Assembly: GCF_030285625.1 (NCBI RefSeq)
Contig: NZ_CP127294.1
Coordinates: 5,242,501 to 5,306,500 of the forward strand
Direction: 5' to 3'
Length of the DNA stretch: 64,000 bases
DNA from: Amycolatopsis sp. 2-15
GTDB lineage: Bacteria > Actinomycetota > Actinomycetes > Mycobacteriales > Pseudonocardiaceae
The number at the start of each line of letters is the position of its first letter. Within the stretch, counting starts at the first letter, position 1. Shown here piece after piece: positions 18,298-27,130 of the stretch. A program made the translations under genes and the position numbers. Under the pieces are notes generated by a model. It worked only from the letters and a program-made list of their open reading frames with translations. It did no database searches and was not told the DNA's origin.

Positions 18298-19164
18298 TTA
18301 CTCCAGCGAAGCGAGCGCTGCCTCCGCCGAGCCCGCGTGCTTCGCCAGGTCCCGCCACGGGTCGGCCTTGCGCGCCAAGCGTTGCTTTTGTTTGGCCGGT
18401 GGCCATCCGTCCGGATCCGCCTTGCCGAGCTCGCGCCAGTCGAGCGGCGTCGCGGCCGCCGCGCCGGGGCGGGCGCGCAGGGAGTACGGCGCGACGAACG
18501 TCTGGGCGTAGCCGTTGCGGTTGGCGTCGAGGAAAATCCGGTCGCCGCGGCTGTCCTTGCGCTGCGCGGTGGTGAGGTGGTCCGGGTCTTCCTCGGCCAC
18601 GCGGTCGGCGAGCGTGCGGGCGAGTTCCAGCACGACGTCGGTGTCCGAGCGGGCGTCGAGCGGGGCGAGCACGTGGAAGCCGCGGCCGCCGGTCGCCTGC
18701 ACGAAGGCGGTGAGGCCCGCTTTCTCGTACTGGCCGCGGATCTTGCGCGCCACCTCGCGCAGGCGGGCCACCGGCGTGCCGTCCGGCGGGTCGAGGTCGA
18801 GCACGAGCCGGTCCGGCTGCTCCGGTTTCTCCACGGTGGACAGCCACACGTGGAACTCCACCGTCCCCTGGCCGGCGAGGTAGACGAGGGCGTCGGTGTC
18901 GTCGCAGACCACGTACTCGTCCGTGCCCCCGCCGCGCCGCGGCACCCGTTCGACGCGCAGCCACTCCGGGAAGTGCTCGCCGGGGTGCTTCTGGAACCAG
19001 CCCTGCCCGTCGATGCCGTCGGGGTAGCGCCGCAACGTCAGCGGCCGCCCGCGCAGGTGCGGCAGCATCACGTCGGCCACCGCGCGGTAGTGCTCGACGA
19101 CGTCGCCCTTGGTGAGCCCGTCCTCGGGGTAGAACACCTTGTCGGGATGGGAAACTTCGATCAC
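18298..19164 (-). CDS. ligD: LigD-type DNA polymerase/primase domain protein
   Basis: A 288-residue archaeo-eukaryotic-primase-like polymerase of the kind that fills gaps in bacterial non-homologous end joining. It starts VIEVSHPDKVFYPEDGLTKGD as LigD polymerase domains do. Further landmarks are RYPDGIDGQGWFQKH, the metal-binding aspartates in LVLDLDPPDG, and FVQATGGRGFHVLAPL. The GTG at 19164 overlaps the upstream ligase stop codon (GTGA), so the two chains are translationally coupled. This puts LigD activities on separate polypeptides; no nuclease domain or Ku gene is in the window. Confidence 0.9.
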   Translation of the reverse strand: MIEVSHPDKVFYPEDGLTKGDVVEHYRAVADVMLPHLRGRPLTLRRYPDGIDGQGWFQKHPGEHFPEWLRVERVPRRGGGTDEYVVCDDTDALVYLAGQGTVEFHVWLSTVEKPEQPDRLVLDLDPPDGTPVARLREVARKIRGQYEKAGLTAFVQATGGRGFHVLAPLDARSDTDVVLELARTLADRVAEEDPDHLTTAQRKDSRGDRIFLDANRNGYAQTFVAPYSLRARPGAAAATPLDWRELGKADPDGWPPAKQKQRLARKADPWRDLAKHAGSAEAALASLE

Positions 19165-20105
19165 GGCTTCTCCCGCACCACGTCGGCCGGCTTCTTGTCG
19201 TCGCGCAGGCCCAGGAACCGCGGGTGCCGCAGTCGCCCGTCGCGCGTCCACTCGGAGAACCCGATCTGCGCCACCAGCTCCGGCCGCACCCAGTGCGTCC
19301 CCTGCTCACGCACGGCATCCGCGAACGGCGACCGGCCCGTCTCGAGCTCGCGCAGCTGATCGTGCAGCGACGCCAGCAGCTTCTCGTCGAACCCGGTGCC
19401 GACCTTGCCGGCGTACCGCAGCTCGTCGCCGTCGTAGTAGCCCAGCAGCAACGCGCCGAAGCCGTGCCGCGCGCCTTGCGGGTCGGTGAACCCGCCGACC
19501 ACGAGCTCCTGGCCCTGGGCGCACTTGAACTTCAGCCAGTCCGCCGACCTTCCCGAGTGGTACGGCGCGTCGGCCCGCTTCGCGATCACGCCCTCCCAAC
19601 CGCGCCGGCAGGCCTCCTCGAAGAACTTCTCCCCGTCGGTGTTGCGGTGCGCCGACAACCGCAGCGGATCCGTGAACTCGAACGCGTCCTTCAGGAGTGC
19701 CTTGCGTTCCCGCAGTGGCAACGGCGTGGCGTCGTGCCCGTCGAAGTGCAGCAGGTCGAACAGGTAGTAGTACACGCGCACCCCGGTTGCCCGCGCCCGT
19801 GCCGGATCCGTGAGGTGGATCCGCGGCTGCAATGCGGCGAAGCTGGTGTTGTCGCCGTCGAACGCCACGATCTCCCCGTCCGCCACGAACCGCGGGCCAC
19901 CTTGGCGGTCGAGCGCCTCGACGAGCTCCGGGTAGGCGTTGTCCATGACCTTGTGGTTGCGCGAGTAGAGCGTCGGCGTGCCGCCGTCGCGCACGCAGAT
20001 GGCGCGGACGCCGTCGAGCTTGCGCTCGAACATCCAGCCCGCGTCGGAGAACCGGCGGTCGGTCAACGTCGCGAGGGTCGGTTCCCGCCAGCCTGGGGTG
20101 GTCAT
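19161..20105 (-). CDS. ligD: ATP-dependent DNA ligase (LigD ligase-domain type)
   Basis: A 314-residue ATP-dependent ligase. The adenylated lysine lies in motif I, FERKLDGVRA (Lys29). Further motifs are the FVADGEIVAF block, EGVIAKRADAPY (motif IV) and DWLKFKCAQGQELVVGGF (motif V, Lys). An OB-fold domain follows and ends in TRDGRLRHPRFLGLRDDKKP. ATG 20105 was chosen because it opens MTTPGWREPTLATL, the usual start of this group. First gene of a leftward unit with the polymerase gene, consistent with a two-protein end-joining LigD. Confidence 0.9.
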   Translation of the reverse strand: MTTPGWREPTLATLTDRRFSDAGWMFERKLDGVRAICVRDGGTPTLYSRNHKVMDNAYPELVEALDRQGGPRFVADGEIVAFDGDNTSFAALQPRIHLTDPARARATGVRVYYYLFDLLHFDGHDATPLPLRERKALLKDAFEFTDPLRLSAHRNTDGEKFFEEACRRGWEGVIAKRADAPYHSGRSADWLKFKCAQGQELVVGGFTDPQGARHGFGALLLGYYDGDELRYAGKVGTGFDEKLLASLHDQLRELETGRSPFADAVREQGTHWVRPELVAQIGFSEWTRDGRLRHPRFLGLRDDKKPADVVREKP

Positions 20106-20274
20106 CGCGTATTCCTTTCGGCACCTCGCTGCGGAGTGCCCGGCCCGCCGTCGTTCGAAACCCCAGCTCAGCGCGGCGCGGAGCCGGTCGGCGCCGCGGT
20201 CCCGGTGTTCGCGGTGCAGCCACGGAGAGTGCTCGTGTCCTGCCACTTCCGCGACGAGTCTTGTCAACGCCGAT

Positions 20275-20309
20275 TAACTAGCATTACGTTACTAACAAGT
20301 CGCTAGTTA
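20275..20309. promoter_or_regulatory. AT-rich inverted repeat, probable TetR operator
   Basis: TAACTAGC (20275-20282) and its exact complement GCTAGTTA (20302-20309) bracket 19 AT-rich bases. The element ends just before the ATG at 20316 of the hydrolase gene that opens the ABC-transporter operon. The operon's last gene is a TetR regulator, which makes it the natural candidate to bind here. Confidence 0.6.
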
Positions 20310-20315
20310 GGAGCC

Positions 20316-21254
20316 ATGGTGGGCTGCAACGAGCACCCGGACCCCCGGTGGGCCCGGCCGGCCCGCAACAAGGTCGTCGAGAGCGAAGTCGACGAATGGG
20401 CGACCGCCGACGGGCAGCGGGTCGCCGTTTTCTCGCAAGAACCGGACGGTGCCGGGGAAAAGCCGGTCGTCGTCCTGTGTCATGGGCTGGGCGGGAGCCA
20501 CCGCGGTTACGCGGGCCTGGGCCACCACCTCGCGTCCTACGGCTACGCGGTGCTGCACCCGCAGTTCCGCGACGCCTTCGAGCTCGCGGGGCCCGAGCTC
20601 GGCCTGTCCGGTGTGGACGAACGAACCTGGGCCGCGGATCCCGTGGCCAGGCAACGCATGCACGCGTTGCTGTTCGACCCGGAACACTGGCTGTCCCGCG
20701 TCGACCGGGTGCACGCGGTGCTCAACGCACTTCCCGCCAAGTGGAACTTGAAACCCGACCACGTCCTCCTCGCCGGGCATTCGTTCGGCGCGTACACCGC
20801 CCAGCTCCTCCTGGGCACGCGCCTGAGCGGCTACGGCACCTTCACCCACCCGGCCGTCGCGGGCGGAATCCTGTTGTCACCGCAGGGAAGCGGCGACCGC
20901 GGGCTCACGCCGAACTCCTGGCGCGAGGTCGAGCTGCCCCTGCTGGTCGTCACCGGCACGCGCGACGTCGGTGCCCGCGGCGAGGGCGTCGAATGGCGCC
21001 GCGAGCCTTACGACCGGGCGCGCTCGCGGTTCAAGCACCTCGCCGTGGTCCACGACGGCGATCACCAGCTCGGCGCAATCCCGGGCCACGACACCGAAAA
21101 CAGCCCGACCGCGGCCGCGATCTCCGCGGTGGCCACGGCGTTCGTCAAGCGCGTGCACGGCGACCGGGCCGCGGGGGAGTGGCTCGCGTCAGCGCCCTTC
21201 CCGGCGATCTTCGACCACACCCACCAGGAGGAGGCCGCATGTCCGACGTCGTGA
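20316..21254 (+). CDS. Alpha/beta hydrolase (dienelactone hydrolase/esterase-like)
   Basis: A 312-residue serine hydrolase, probably cytosolic since no signal peptide is visible. The nucleophile elbow is GHSFGAYT, the oxyanion region VVLCHGLGGSHRGY, and the C-terminal His lies in VVHDGDHQLGAI; the Asp is probably in VVTGTRDVG. It opens the likely operon with an ABC importer, a CoA-transferase and a TetR gene, overlapping the ATPase gene by 16 bases. A job in hydrolysing the imported ester or amide is plausible. Confidence 0.82.
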   Translation: MVGCNEHPDPRWARPARNKVVESEVDEWATADGQRVAVFSQEPDGAGEKPVVVLCHGLGGSHRGYAGLGHHLASYGYAVLHPQFRDAFELAGPELGLSGVDERTWAADPVARQRMHALLFDPEHWLSRVDRVHAVLNALPAKWNLKPDHVLLAGHSFGAYTAQLLLGTRLSGYGTFTHPAVAGGILLSPQGSGDRGLTPNSWREVELPLLVVTGTRDVGARGEGVEWRREPYDRARSRFKHLAVVHDGDHQLGAIPGHDTENSPTAAAISAVATAFVKRVHGDRAAGEWLASAPFPAIFDHTHQEEAACPTS

Positions 21255-22027
21255 TCAGCGCGACGGGCGTCGAGCGGACGTTCGTTTCCCGCGGCCACGC
21301 GGTCCACGCGCTGGGCCCGGTCGACCTGACTGTCGAAAGAGGACAGTTCGTCGCCATCGTCGGCCCGTCCGGCTGCGGGAAGTCGACGTTGCTGCGGATC
21401 GTCGCAGGGCTGGCCGCACCCTCGGCCGGCGAGATCGTGATCGACCGCGCCGACGCGGATTCGCCACTGTGCTCCATGGTTTTCCAGGACTACGGCATCT
21501 TCCCCTGGAAAACCGTGCTCGCCAACGTGCGGCTCCCGCTCGACATCGCCGGCGTCTCGCGGCCGAGGGCCGACGAGGTGGCCCGCGACTGGATCGAGCG
21601 CGCCGGCGTCGCCGGCTTCGAATCCGCATACCCGGCCACGCTTTCCGGCGGCATGCGCCAGCGGGTCGCGCTGGCCCGGGCGTTCGTGGCCAACCCCGAG
21701 ATCCTCCTCATGGACGAGCCGTTCGCCGCCCTCGACGCGCAGCTGCGCCTGGTGCTGCAGCAGGAGCTGCTGCGGGTGTGGGAGGCACACCGGCGCACGA
21801 TCCTGTTCGTCACTCACGCGATCGACGAGGCGCTGCTGCTGGCCGACCGCGTCGTCGTGATGTCCTCGCGGCCCGGACGCATCCTCGACGACATCGAGGT
21901 CCCGTTCGCCCGGCCGCGCACCCGCGCCGCGCGTTCGGCGGCCGAGTTCGGCGCTCTCGAAGACCACATCTGGCGGCTCCTGAAAGGTGAGGTGGAAGAA
22001 CGTGAGCACGCTCATGACGTCGCATGA
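21239..22027 (+). CDS. ABC transporter ATP-binding protein, nitrate/sulfonate/taurine type
   Basis: A 262-residue ATPase of the SsuB/TauB class. Walker A is GPSGCGKST, the Q-loop VFQDYGIFPW, the signature LSGGMRQRVALARAF, Walker B ILLMDEPFAALD and the switch His in FVTHAID. FPWKTVLANV after the Q-loop is typical of the taurine/nitrate subgroup. Overlaps both neighbours, so translation is tightly coupled with the permease and binding-protein genes downstream. Confidence 0.92.
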   Translation: MSDVVISATGVERTFVSRGHAVHALGPVDLTVERGQFVAIVGPSGCGKSTLLRIVAGLAAPSAGEIVIDRADADSPLCSMVFQDYGIFPWKTVLANVRLPLDIAGVSRPRADEVARDWIERAGVAGFESAYPATLSGGMRQRVALARAFVANPEILLMDEPFAALDAQLRLVLQQELLRVWEAHRRTILFVTHAIDEALLLADRVVVMSSRPGRILDDIEVPFARPRTRAARSAAEFGALEDHIWRLLKGEVEEREHAHDVA

Positions 22028-22871
22028 CCAGCTCGGAGGTCGTGAGCTCGTCCGGCGCACGCCCGGCCCCGCCGAGCTGGCGCCCCAGCGGCACGCCCGG
22101 CGCCGCCGTGGCGTGACCCTCACGCTGGCATGGGCGACCCCGGTGCTGATCATCGTGGTCTGGGAGCTCACCGCGCAGTTCGGCATCCTCGACACGCGGT
22201 TCTTCCCGGCCCCCAGTGTGATCTGGCAGGCGGGTGCGCGGTCCATTCAGGACGGCGTGATGACCGACGCCATTGTCGACACCGTGCGCAAACTCGTGAT
22301 CGGCTACGGGATCGGCGTCGTGGCCGGCGTGGCGCTCGGAGTCCTGCTGGGACTGTCGTGGCTCGCCCGGGCGGCGCTGGAACACACGCTGGTCGCGCTG
22401 TACACGCTGCCGAAGCTGGCGCTGTTCCCCGTGTTCCTGCTCGTGTTCGGCCTGGGCTCGCTGCCGCAGATCGTGCTGGTCGGCGTGTCGGTGTTCTTCA
22501 TCGTCGTGCTCGCCTCGACCACCGCGGTCCTGTCGGTCGAGCAGGGCTACCGCGACGCCGCGGAAGTGCTCGGCGCCAAGCGCACCCAGCTGCTGCGCCA
22601 CGTCATCCTCCCGGCCGCACTGCCCGCCATCGCGACCTCGATCCGGCTGACCGCGGGCATCGCCATCCTCGTGATCGTCGGCATCGAGATGGTGTCGGGC
22701 GACAGTGGCCTCGGGTACCTGATCTTCCAGCGCTCCCAGGTGTTCGACCCCGCGACGATGTACGCCGGCGTGATCATCGCCGGGGTGATCGGCGTGGCCT
22801 TCACCGGTCTCGTCACCCTCGCACTGAAGTTCGCCGTCCCCCAGCAGCGGCCGCGCCTACGCCGGTCCTGA
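22002..22871 (+). CDS. ABC transporter permease, nitrate/sulfonate/taurine type
   Basis: A 289-residue inner-membrane permease with six helices. The EAA loop, EQGYRDAAEVLGAKRTQLLRHVILPAALP in overview, lies near residues 180-210 and contacts the ATPase. GTG 22002 is used; it overlaps the ATPase gene by 26 bases. FFPAPSVIWQAG and LPKLALFPVFLLVFGLG are characteristic of SsuC/TauC-type permeases. Works with the genes on each side as one importer. Confidence 0.92.
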   Translation: MSTLMTSHDQLGGRELVRRTPGPAELAPQRHARRRRGVTLTLAWATPVLIIVVWELTAQFGILDTRFFPAPSVIWQAGARSIQDGVMTDAIVDTVRKLVIGYGIGVVAGVALGVLLGLSWLARAALEHTLVALYTLPKLALFPVFLLVFGLGSLPQIVLVGVSVFFIVVLASTTAVLSVEQGYRDAAEVLGAKRTQLLRHVILPAALPAIATSIRLTAGIAILVIVGIEMVSGDSGLGYLIFQRSQVFDPATMYAGVIIAGVIGVAFTGLVTLALKFAVPQQRPRLRRS

Positions 22872-22912
22872 GTCACTCGTCTCCGCCAAGTCCCCCCTTC
22901 CTCAGGAGAGCC

Positions 22913-24010
22913 ATGTCCAGAACCACCCGGGCGCTCTGCGCCACCGCCGTCGCGGCCGGCCTGCTGTTCGCGAGCGCGTGTGCCCCGTCGTCGCAGCAGA
23001 ACCAGGCCACCGACGCCAAGCAGGTGTCAGTGCTCCCGGCCGGCGTGAGCCTGTCGGGCAAGACGGGCACGCCCGCGCCCAAACCGCTGGCACAGCGCGC
23101 TTCGCTCAAGGTTGGCATCCCGTCCAAACTGGAGCTCGAAGCGCCGGCGCTGCTCGCCCAGGTCTACGGCGAGTTCGGCAAGGAGAACCTCGACGTCACC
23201 TTCGTCACCGACACGGTGCCGAACCTGCTCACGTTGCTGGGACAGGACAAGATCGACCTAGTCTACGCCGGCGCGCAGGCCCTGGTCTTCAACGCGCTGC
23301 GCCACGGTGTGCCGATCCGCTGGGTCTCCGGTGTCGCTTCGTCCTCTCCGGACAGTGGTGTCTACATGAGCACCAAGTACGGCAGCAAGGCGAGCGACTT
23401 CAACCCGGCTTCGTTGAAGGGCAAGAACATCGGCGTCAACCCCGGTGCGCTGGCGGCTCCGTCGGAGTACGGGCTGTACGACCTGATCACCAAAGGCGGC
23501 CTCAAGCCCGACGACGTGCGGATGACGCCGTTCAGCGACATCGCCGCGATGGTCCAGGCGCTCAACAACGGCTCGATCGACGGCGCCACCCTCGGCCCGC
23601 CGTTCACCGCGAGCATCAAGCCGGGCACCGCGTTCAACGCCGAAGGCGGGTACCCGGACAGCATGCAGATCGCCGGCTACTTCGCGACCACCGTCCTGCT
23701 CGGCGAACACCGCGACGCGGGTGTCGCGTTCTTCCGCGCGGTCGAGCGGACCGTGAACACACACCTGTCCGGTGACTACCACCAGGACACCGACGTGATG
23801 ACCAAGATGGCGCAGCAGCTCGGCACCACCGTCGAGACACTGCGGATCGCGCCGTCGGTGCCGTTCGACTTCAACGTGCCCGCCGAATCGGTGGCGAGCC
23901 TGCAGAAGATGTACCAGGCCGTACCGAACACGCTGCAGATCGACTCCCCGGTGAAGCCCGAAGAGCTGATCGACCTGTCGCTCGTGATCGACGCGGCGCA
24001 AGGCAAGTGA
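22913..24010 (+). CDS. ABC transporter substrate-binding lipoprotein
   Basis: A 365-residue exported solute-binding protein of the SsuA/TauA/NMT1 type. The signal peptide ends in a lipobox (LLFASAC, Cys about 22), so it is anchored outside the membrane. Domain I carries LKVGIPSKLELEAPALLAQVY and the ligand-binding middle DLVYAGAQALVFNALRHGVP. The gene follows the permease by 41 bases with a CAGGAGAG ribosome site. The ligand is unknown; the downstream CoA-transferase and upstream hydrolase suggest an organic acid or ester rather than nitrate. Confidence 0.9.
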   Translation: MSRTTRALCATAVAAGLLFASACAPSSQQNQATDAKQVSVLPAGVSLSGKTGTPAPKPLAQRASLKVGIPSKLELEAPALLAQVYGEFGKENLDVTFVTDTVPNLLTLLGQDKIDLVYAGAQALVFNALRHGVPIRWVSGVASSSPDSGVYMSTKYGSKASDFNPASLKGKNIGVNPGALAAPSEYGLYDLITKGGLKPDDVRMTPFSDIAAMVQALNNGSIDGATLGPPFTASIKPGTAFNAEGGYPDSMQIAGYFATTVLLGEHRDAGVAFFRAVERTVNTHLSGDYHQDTDVMTKMAQQLGTTVETLRIAPSVPFDFNVPAESVASLQKMYQAVPNTLQIDSPVKPEELIDLSLVIDAAQGK

Positions 24011-24050
24011 ACCCCCGCATCCCGACGCGAGCACGGAGGACAACCACACG

Positions 24051-25229
24051 ATGAGCGACGCGCTGGCCGGTGTCCGGGTTCTCGACGCCGCGACCGTCCT
24101 CGCCGGACCGGTCTCGGCGACGATCCTGGGCGACTTCGGAGCCGAGGTGGTCAAGATCGAAGACCCGAAGGTCGGCGACTTCACCCGCAGTGGCGGGCGG
24201 TCGCCGGGCTGGCTCCAGGAGGGGCGCAACAAGAAGTCCGTCGCGCTCGACCTCCGGACGCCCGAAGGGCAGGCCGTGTTCCACCGGCTGGTGCCGCACT
24301 TCGACGTGGTGGTCACGAACTTCCGCCCGCCGACGCTCGAGCGCTACCGCATGCTGCCCGAGCACCTGCAACCCCTCAACCCGCGGGCGATCCTGCTGTA
24401 CCTCACGGGGTTCGGCCTCACCGGGCCGTACCGCGACCGGGGCGCGTTCGACCGGATCGCGAGTGCCTACAGTGGACTGACCTACGCCACGGGCGAGCCG
24501 GAGCGGCCGCCGGTGCGCAGCGGGTACTCGGTGATCGACTACATGAGCGCCTACCTCGCCGCGTTCTCGGTCGTGTCCGCGCTGTACCACCGCGACCTCG
24601 GCTCGGGCTCGGGCCAGGTCATCGACCTGGCGCTGTACGAGGCGGCGTTGCGGTCCAGTGAGGACTCGGTGACCGCCTACGGCCTCGACCGCCAGGTCCG
24701 GGAACGGCTGGGCAACAAGAACCCGGCCATCGTCCCGGCGTCGGACTTCGTGACGTCCGACGACCGGCGGGTGTCGCTGCACGCCGGCACCGACTCGCTG
24801 TTCCGGCGCCTGTCCGCGGTGATGAGCCGGCCGGAACTGGCCGACGACCCGCGCTTCGCCGACCGCCCCGCCCGGATCCGCCACCAGGACGAGCTGTACC
24901 CGCTCATCAGCGAGTGGGTCTCGCGGCTGACGGCCGACGAGGTCGTGAAACTGCTGAGCGACGCCGACATCCCGGCGTCACCGATCATGAGCGTCGCCGA
25001 CCTCATGAACGATCCGCACTGCCGGGCCCGAGGGTCGGTGATCACCGTGGACGACGCGGAGTTCGGCGAGGTCCCGATGGTCGCGCCGCTGCCGCACCTG
25101 AGCGCGACACCCGGCAGCGTCCGCTGGGCCGGCACGACGTTGGGCGCGCACACCGACGAGGTGCTCGGCGGCCTGCTGGGCCTGTCCGCCGCGGAGCTCG
25201 ACGGGTTGCGGGACCGGGGTGTGGTGTGA
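24051..25229 (+). CDS. CaiB/BaiF (class III) CoA-transferase
   Basis: A 392-residue family III CoA-transferase, which moves CoA between organic acids through an aspartyl intermediate. The N-terminus LAGVRVLDAATVLAGPVSAT, then LGDFGAEVVKIEDP and GRNKKSVALDL, are diagnostic; the catalytic Asp is probably the one in GAFDRIASAYSG (about residue 142). It sits in the ABC-importer operon, so it may activate the imported acid to a CoA thioester for catabolism. Confidence 0.92.
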   Translation: MSDALAGVRVLDAATVLAGPVSATILGDFGAEVVKIEDPKVGDFTRSGGRSPGWLQEGRNKKSVALDLRTPEGQAVFHRLVPHFDVVVTNFRPPTLERYRMLPEHLQPLNPRAILLYLTGFGLTGPYRDRGAFDRIASAYSGLTYATGEPERPPVRSGYSVIDYMSAYLAAFSVVSALYHRDLGSGSGQVIDLALYEAALRSSEDSVTAYGLDRQVRERLGNKNPAIVPASDFVTSDDRRVSLHAGTDSLFRRLSAVMSRPELADDPRFADRPARIRHQDELYPLISEWVSRLTADEVVKLLSDADIPASPIMSVADLMNDPHCRARGSVITVDDAEFGEVPMVAPLPHLSATPGSVRWAGTTLGAHTDEVLGGLLGLSAAELDGLRDRGVV

Positions 25230-25286
25230 GCGATCACTAGACTGCGAGGTCGGAGGCAGGTGAGAAGAGTGCACACGGGAGATGAT

Positions 25287-25904
25287 GTGAACGACACCGC
25301 CGGGCAGGCGTCGAACCGGCGTGGGCGCGACCGGGCCCGGACCGAGGCCGACCTCCTCCAGGCGACGTTCGACCTGCTCCAGCGCGACGGGATCTTCGCC
25401 GGGCTGAACCTGCAGGAGGTCGCCGACCGCTCCGGGGTGAATCGCGGCCAGATCTACCAGTACTTCGGCGATCGGCGATCCCTGCTGAGGGCGGCTGTGG
25501 CCCACCGCGCCCGCGAATGGGCGGCGGGCGCGAAACGGCACTGGGAAGCGTCGTTCCTCGGCCGGCGCAAGGCGATGTTCCGCAGCGCGCTCGCCAACCC
25601 CGCACCCACGCTGGTCGAAGCCCTGCTCGCGATCGACGGCGACCCGGACTACCACGCCCTGCCCGAGATCGAGAAGACCAGAGCCGCCCTCGAACGCGAC
25701 CAGGCCACCGGCGCCTTGCCCGCCGACGGCGACGCGATCGCGATGCACGTGTTCATGGTCGCGGCCTACAAGGGCTACCTCATCTTCCGCGAAGCGCTCG
25801 CGCGCGACGTCGGCGTGCCGGTCGAGGAGCTCGACGCCCGCGTGCTGGCCGTGCACGACCAGGTGGCCGGAGCGATGACCGAAGGCGACGCGCGGGACCG
25901 ATGA
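25287..25904 (+). CDS. TetR family transcriptional regulator
   Basis: A 205-residue regulator. The N-terminal helix-turn-helix is GLNLQEVADRSGVNRGQIYQ followed by YFGDRRSLLRAA. The C-terminal ligand domain includes MHVFMVAAYKGYLIFREAL. The GTG at 25287 is preferred over GTG 25260 because of the GGGA site 6 bases before it. It closes the ABC/CoA-transferase gene set and is the likely repressor acting at the inverted repeat 20275-20309. Confidence 0.88.
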   Translation: MNDTAGQASNRRGRDRARTEADLLQATFDLLQRDGIFAGLNLQEVADRSGVNRGQIYQYFGDRRSLLRAAVAHRAREWAAGAKRHWEASFLGRRKAMFRSALANPAPTLVEALLAIDGDPDYHALPEIEKTRAALERDQATGALPADGDAIAMHVFMVAAYKGYLIFREALARDVGVPVEELDARVLAVHDQVAGAMTEGDARDR

Positions 25905-25959
25905 CTTTTCGCGCCGGCGGTAGTCTGCCCGTCCGTCAGCCGTCGAGAGGAGTGGTTCC

Positions 25960-26310
25960 GTGGACCTTTACACGATCATGTGCGTGAGCGACCTGCCCCG
26001 GGCGCTGGAGTGGTTCGCCGCGTTCCTGGGCCGGCCCGCGGACGAGGCCATCGGCGAGGAACACCTGTGGCAGCTCGGCGAAGCCGCGTGGCTCGTGGTC
26101 GACGCACGGGAGGTGCGCGGCGAGCGCGTGGGCCGGGCGATGGTCACCCTCGGCGTCACCGACCTCGACGAGATCCTCGCCCGCCTCGCCGCGCACGGCA
26201 TCACGCACGAGCCTGTCGAGACCTACGCCAACGGCGTGCGCCACGTCGTGGTCCTCGACCCGGACGGGAACAGCCTCTCGCTCGCGCAGTCGCCGGCGGA
26301 GCCCGCGTAG
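25960..26310 (+). CDS. VOC-family (glyoxalase-like) protein
   Basis: A 116-residue single-domain vicinal-oxygen-chelate protein: MDLYTIMCVSDLPRALEWFA at the start and HVVVLDPDGNSLSLAQ at the end show the paired beta-alpha-beta-beta-beta halves. Few metal ligands remain, so it could be a binding or resistance protein rather than an enzyme. GTG start after GAGAGGAG. It stands alone, convergent with the DJ-1-family gene. Confidence 0.8.
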   Translation: MDLYTIMCVSDLPRALEWFAAFLGRPADEAIGEEHLWQLGEAAWLVVDAREVRGERVGRAMVTLGVTDLDEILARLAAHGITHEPVETYANGVRHVVVLDPDGNSLSLAQSPAEPA

Positions 26311-26335
26311 CCGCGCACCCCGCCGGCGATCGGGC

Positions 26336-27031
26336 CTACTTCAGGGCTTTGAGGAGTTCCTGCGCGAGCGGCGCGGCCGAGGCCGGGTTCTGTCCCGTGT
26401 AGAGGGTCCGGTCGACGACCGTGTACGGCTGCCAGTCCGGCCCGCGCTCGAATGCGACGCCGAGCTTGCCCAGCTCGTCCTCCAGCAGCCACTTCGCCTT
26501 CGGGCCGAGACCGACGGCGTTCTCCTCGTCGTTGGTGAACCCGGTGACGCGGTAGCCGGCGAAGGGCGACTCGCCCCGCTCGTCGCGCGTGGCCAGCAGC
26601 GCCGCGGGCGCGTGGCACACCACGGCGAGCGGCTTGCCCGACGCGAGGGCGGCGTTGAGCAGGGCGCCGGAGCCGGCGTCGTGGGCGAGGTCCTCCATCG
26701 GGCCGTGGCCGCCGGGGTAGTAGACGGCGTCGTAGTCCGGCAGGTTCACGTCCGTGAGCGCGATCGGCTGGCGCAGTTCGCCGGCGGACTCGAGGACCTG
26801 CGCGAGCTTCGCGGCCTCTTCCTGGCCGCCGGCCATGTCCGGGTTCAGGCTGCCCTGGTCCACCGTCGGCACCACACCGCCCGGGGTCGCCACCACAATC
26901 GTGTGGCCCGCGTCCTTGAGCGCGGTGTAGGGGGCGGCGAACTCCTCGGCCCAGTACCCGGTCGGGTGCCGAGTTCCGTCCTTGAGCGTCCAGTGGTCGG
27001 CGCCCGTCATGACGAACAGGACTCGTGCCAT
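26336..27031 (-). CDS. DJ-1/PfpI superfamily protein (Hsp31/glyoxalase III-like)
   Basis: A 231-residue class I glutamine-amidotransferase-fold protein. The nucleophile Cys is in AVVCHAPAALL, with Glu in GYWAEEFAAPY and His in the YYPGGHGPMEDL block, the set seen in Hsp31-type chaperone/glyoxalase III enzymes that detoxify methylglyoxal. ATG 27031 (MARVLFVMTGA) is preferred because the longer frame adds a non-homologous proline- and arginine-rich leader. Confidence 0.87.
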   Translation of the reverse strand: MARVLFVMTGADHWTLKDGTRHPTGYWAEEFAAPYTALKDAGHTIVVATPGGVVPTVDQGSLNPDMAGGQEEAAKLAQVLESAGELRQPIALTDVNLPDYDAVYYPGGHGPMEDLAHDAGSGALLNAALASGKPLAVVCHAPAALLATRDERGESPFAGYRVTGFTNDEENAVGLGPKAKWLLEDELGKLGVAFERGPDWQPYTVVDRTLYTGQNPASAAPLAQELLKALK

Positions 27032-27130
27032 GGTTCTCGGTTCTCCTCTGGTCGAATGCGGATGGTCTGGATGGGGTACCCGTTCCGGCGGCCGCCGACC
27101 TGTTGTCGATCTCACCCGTTCGGCCGACGG

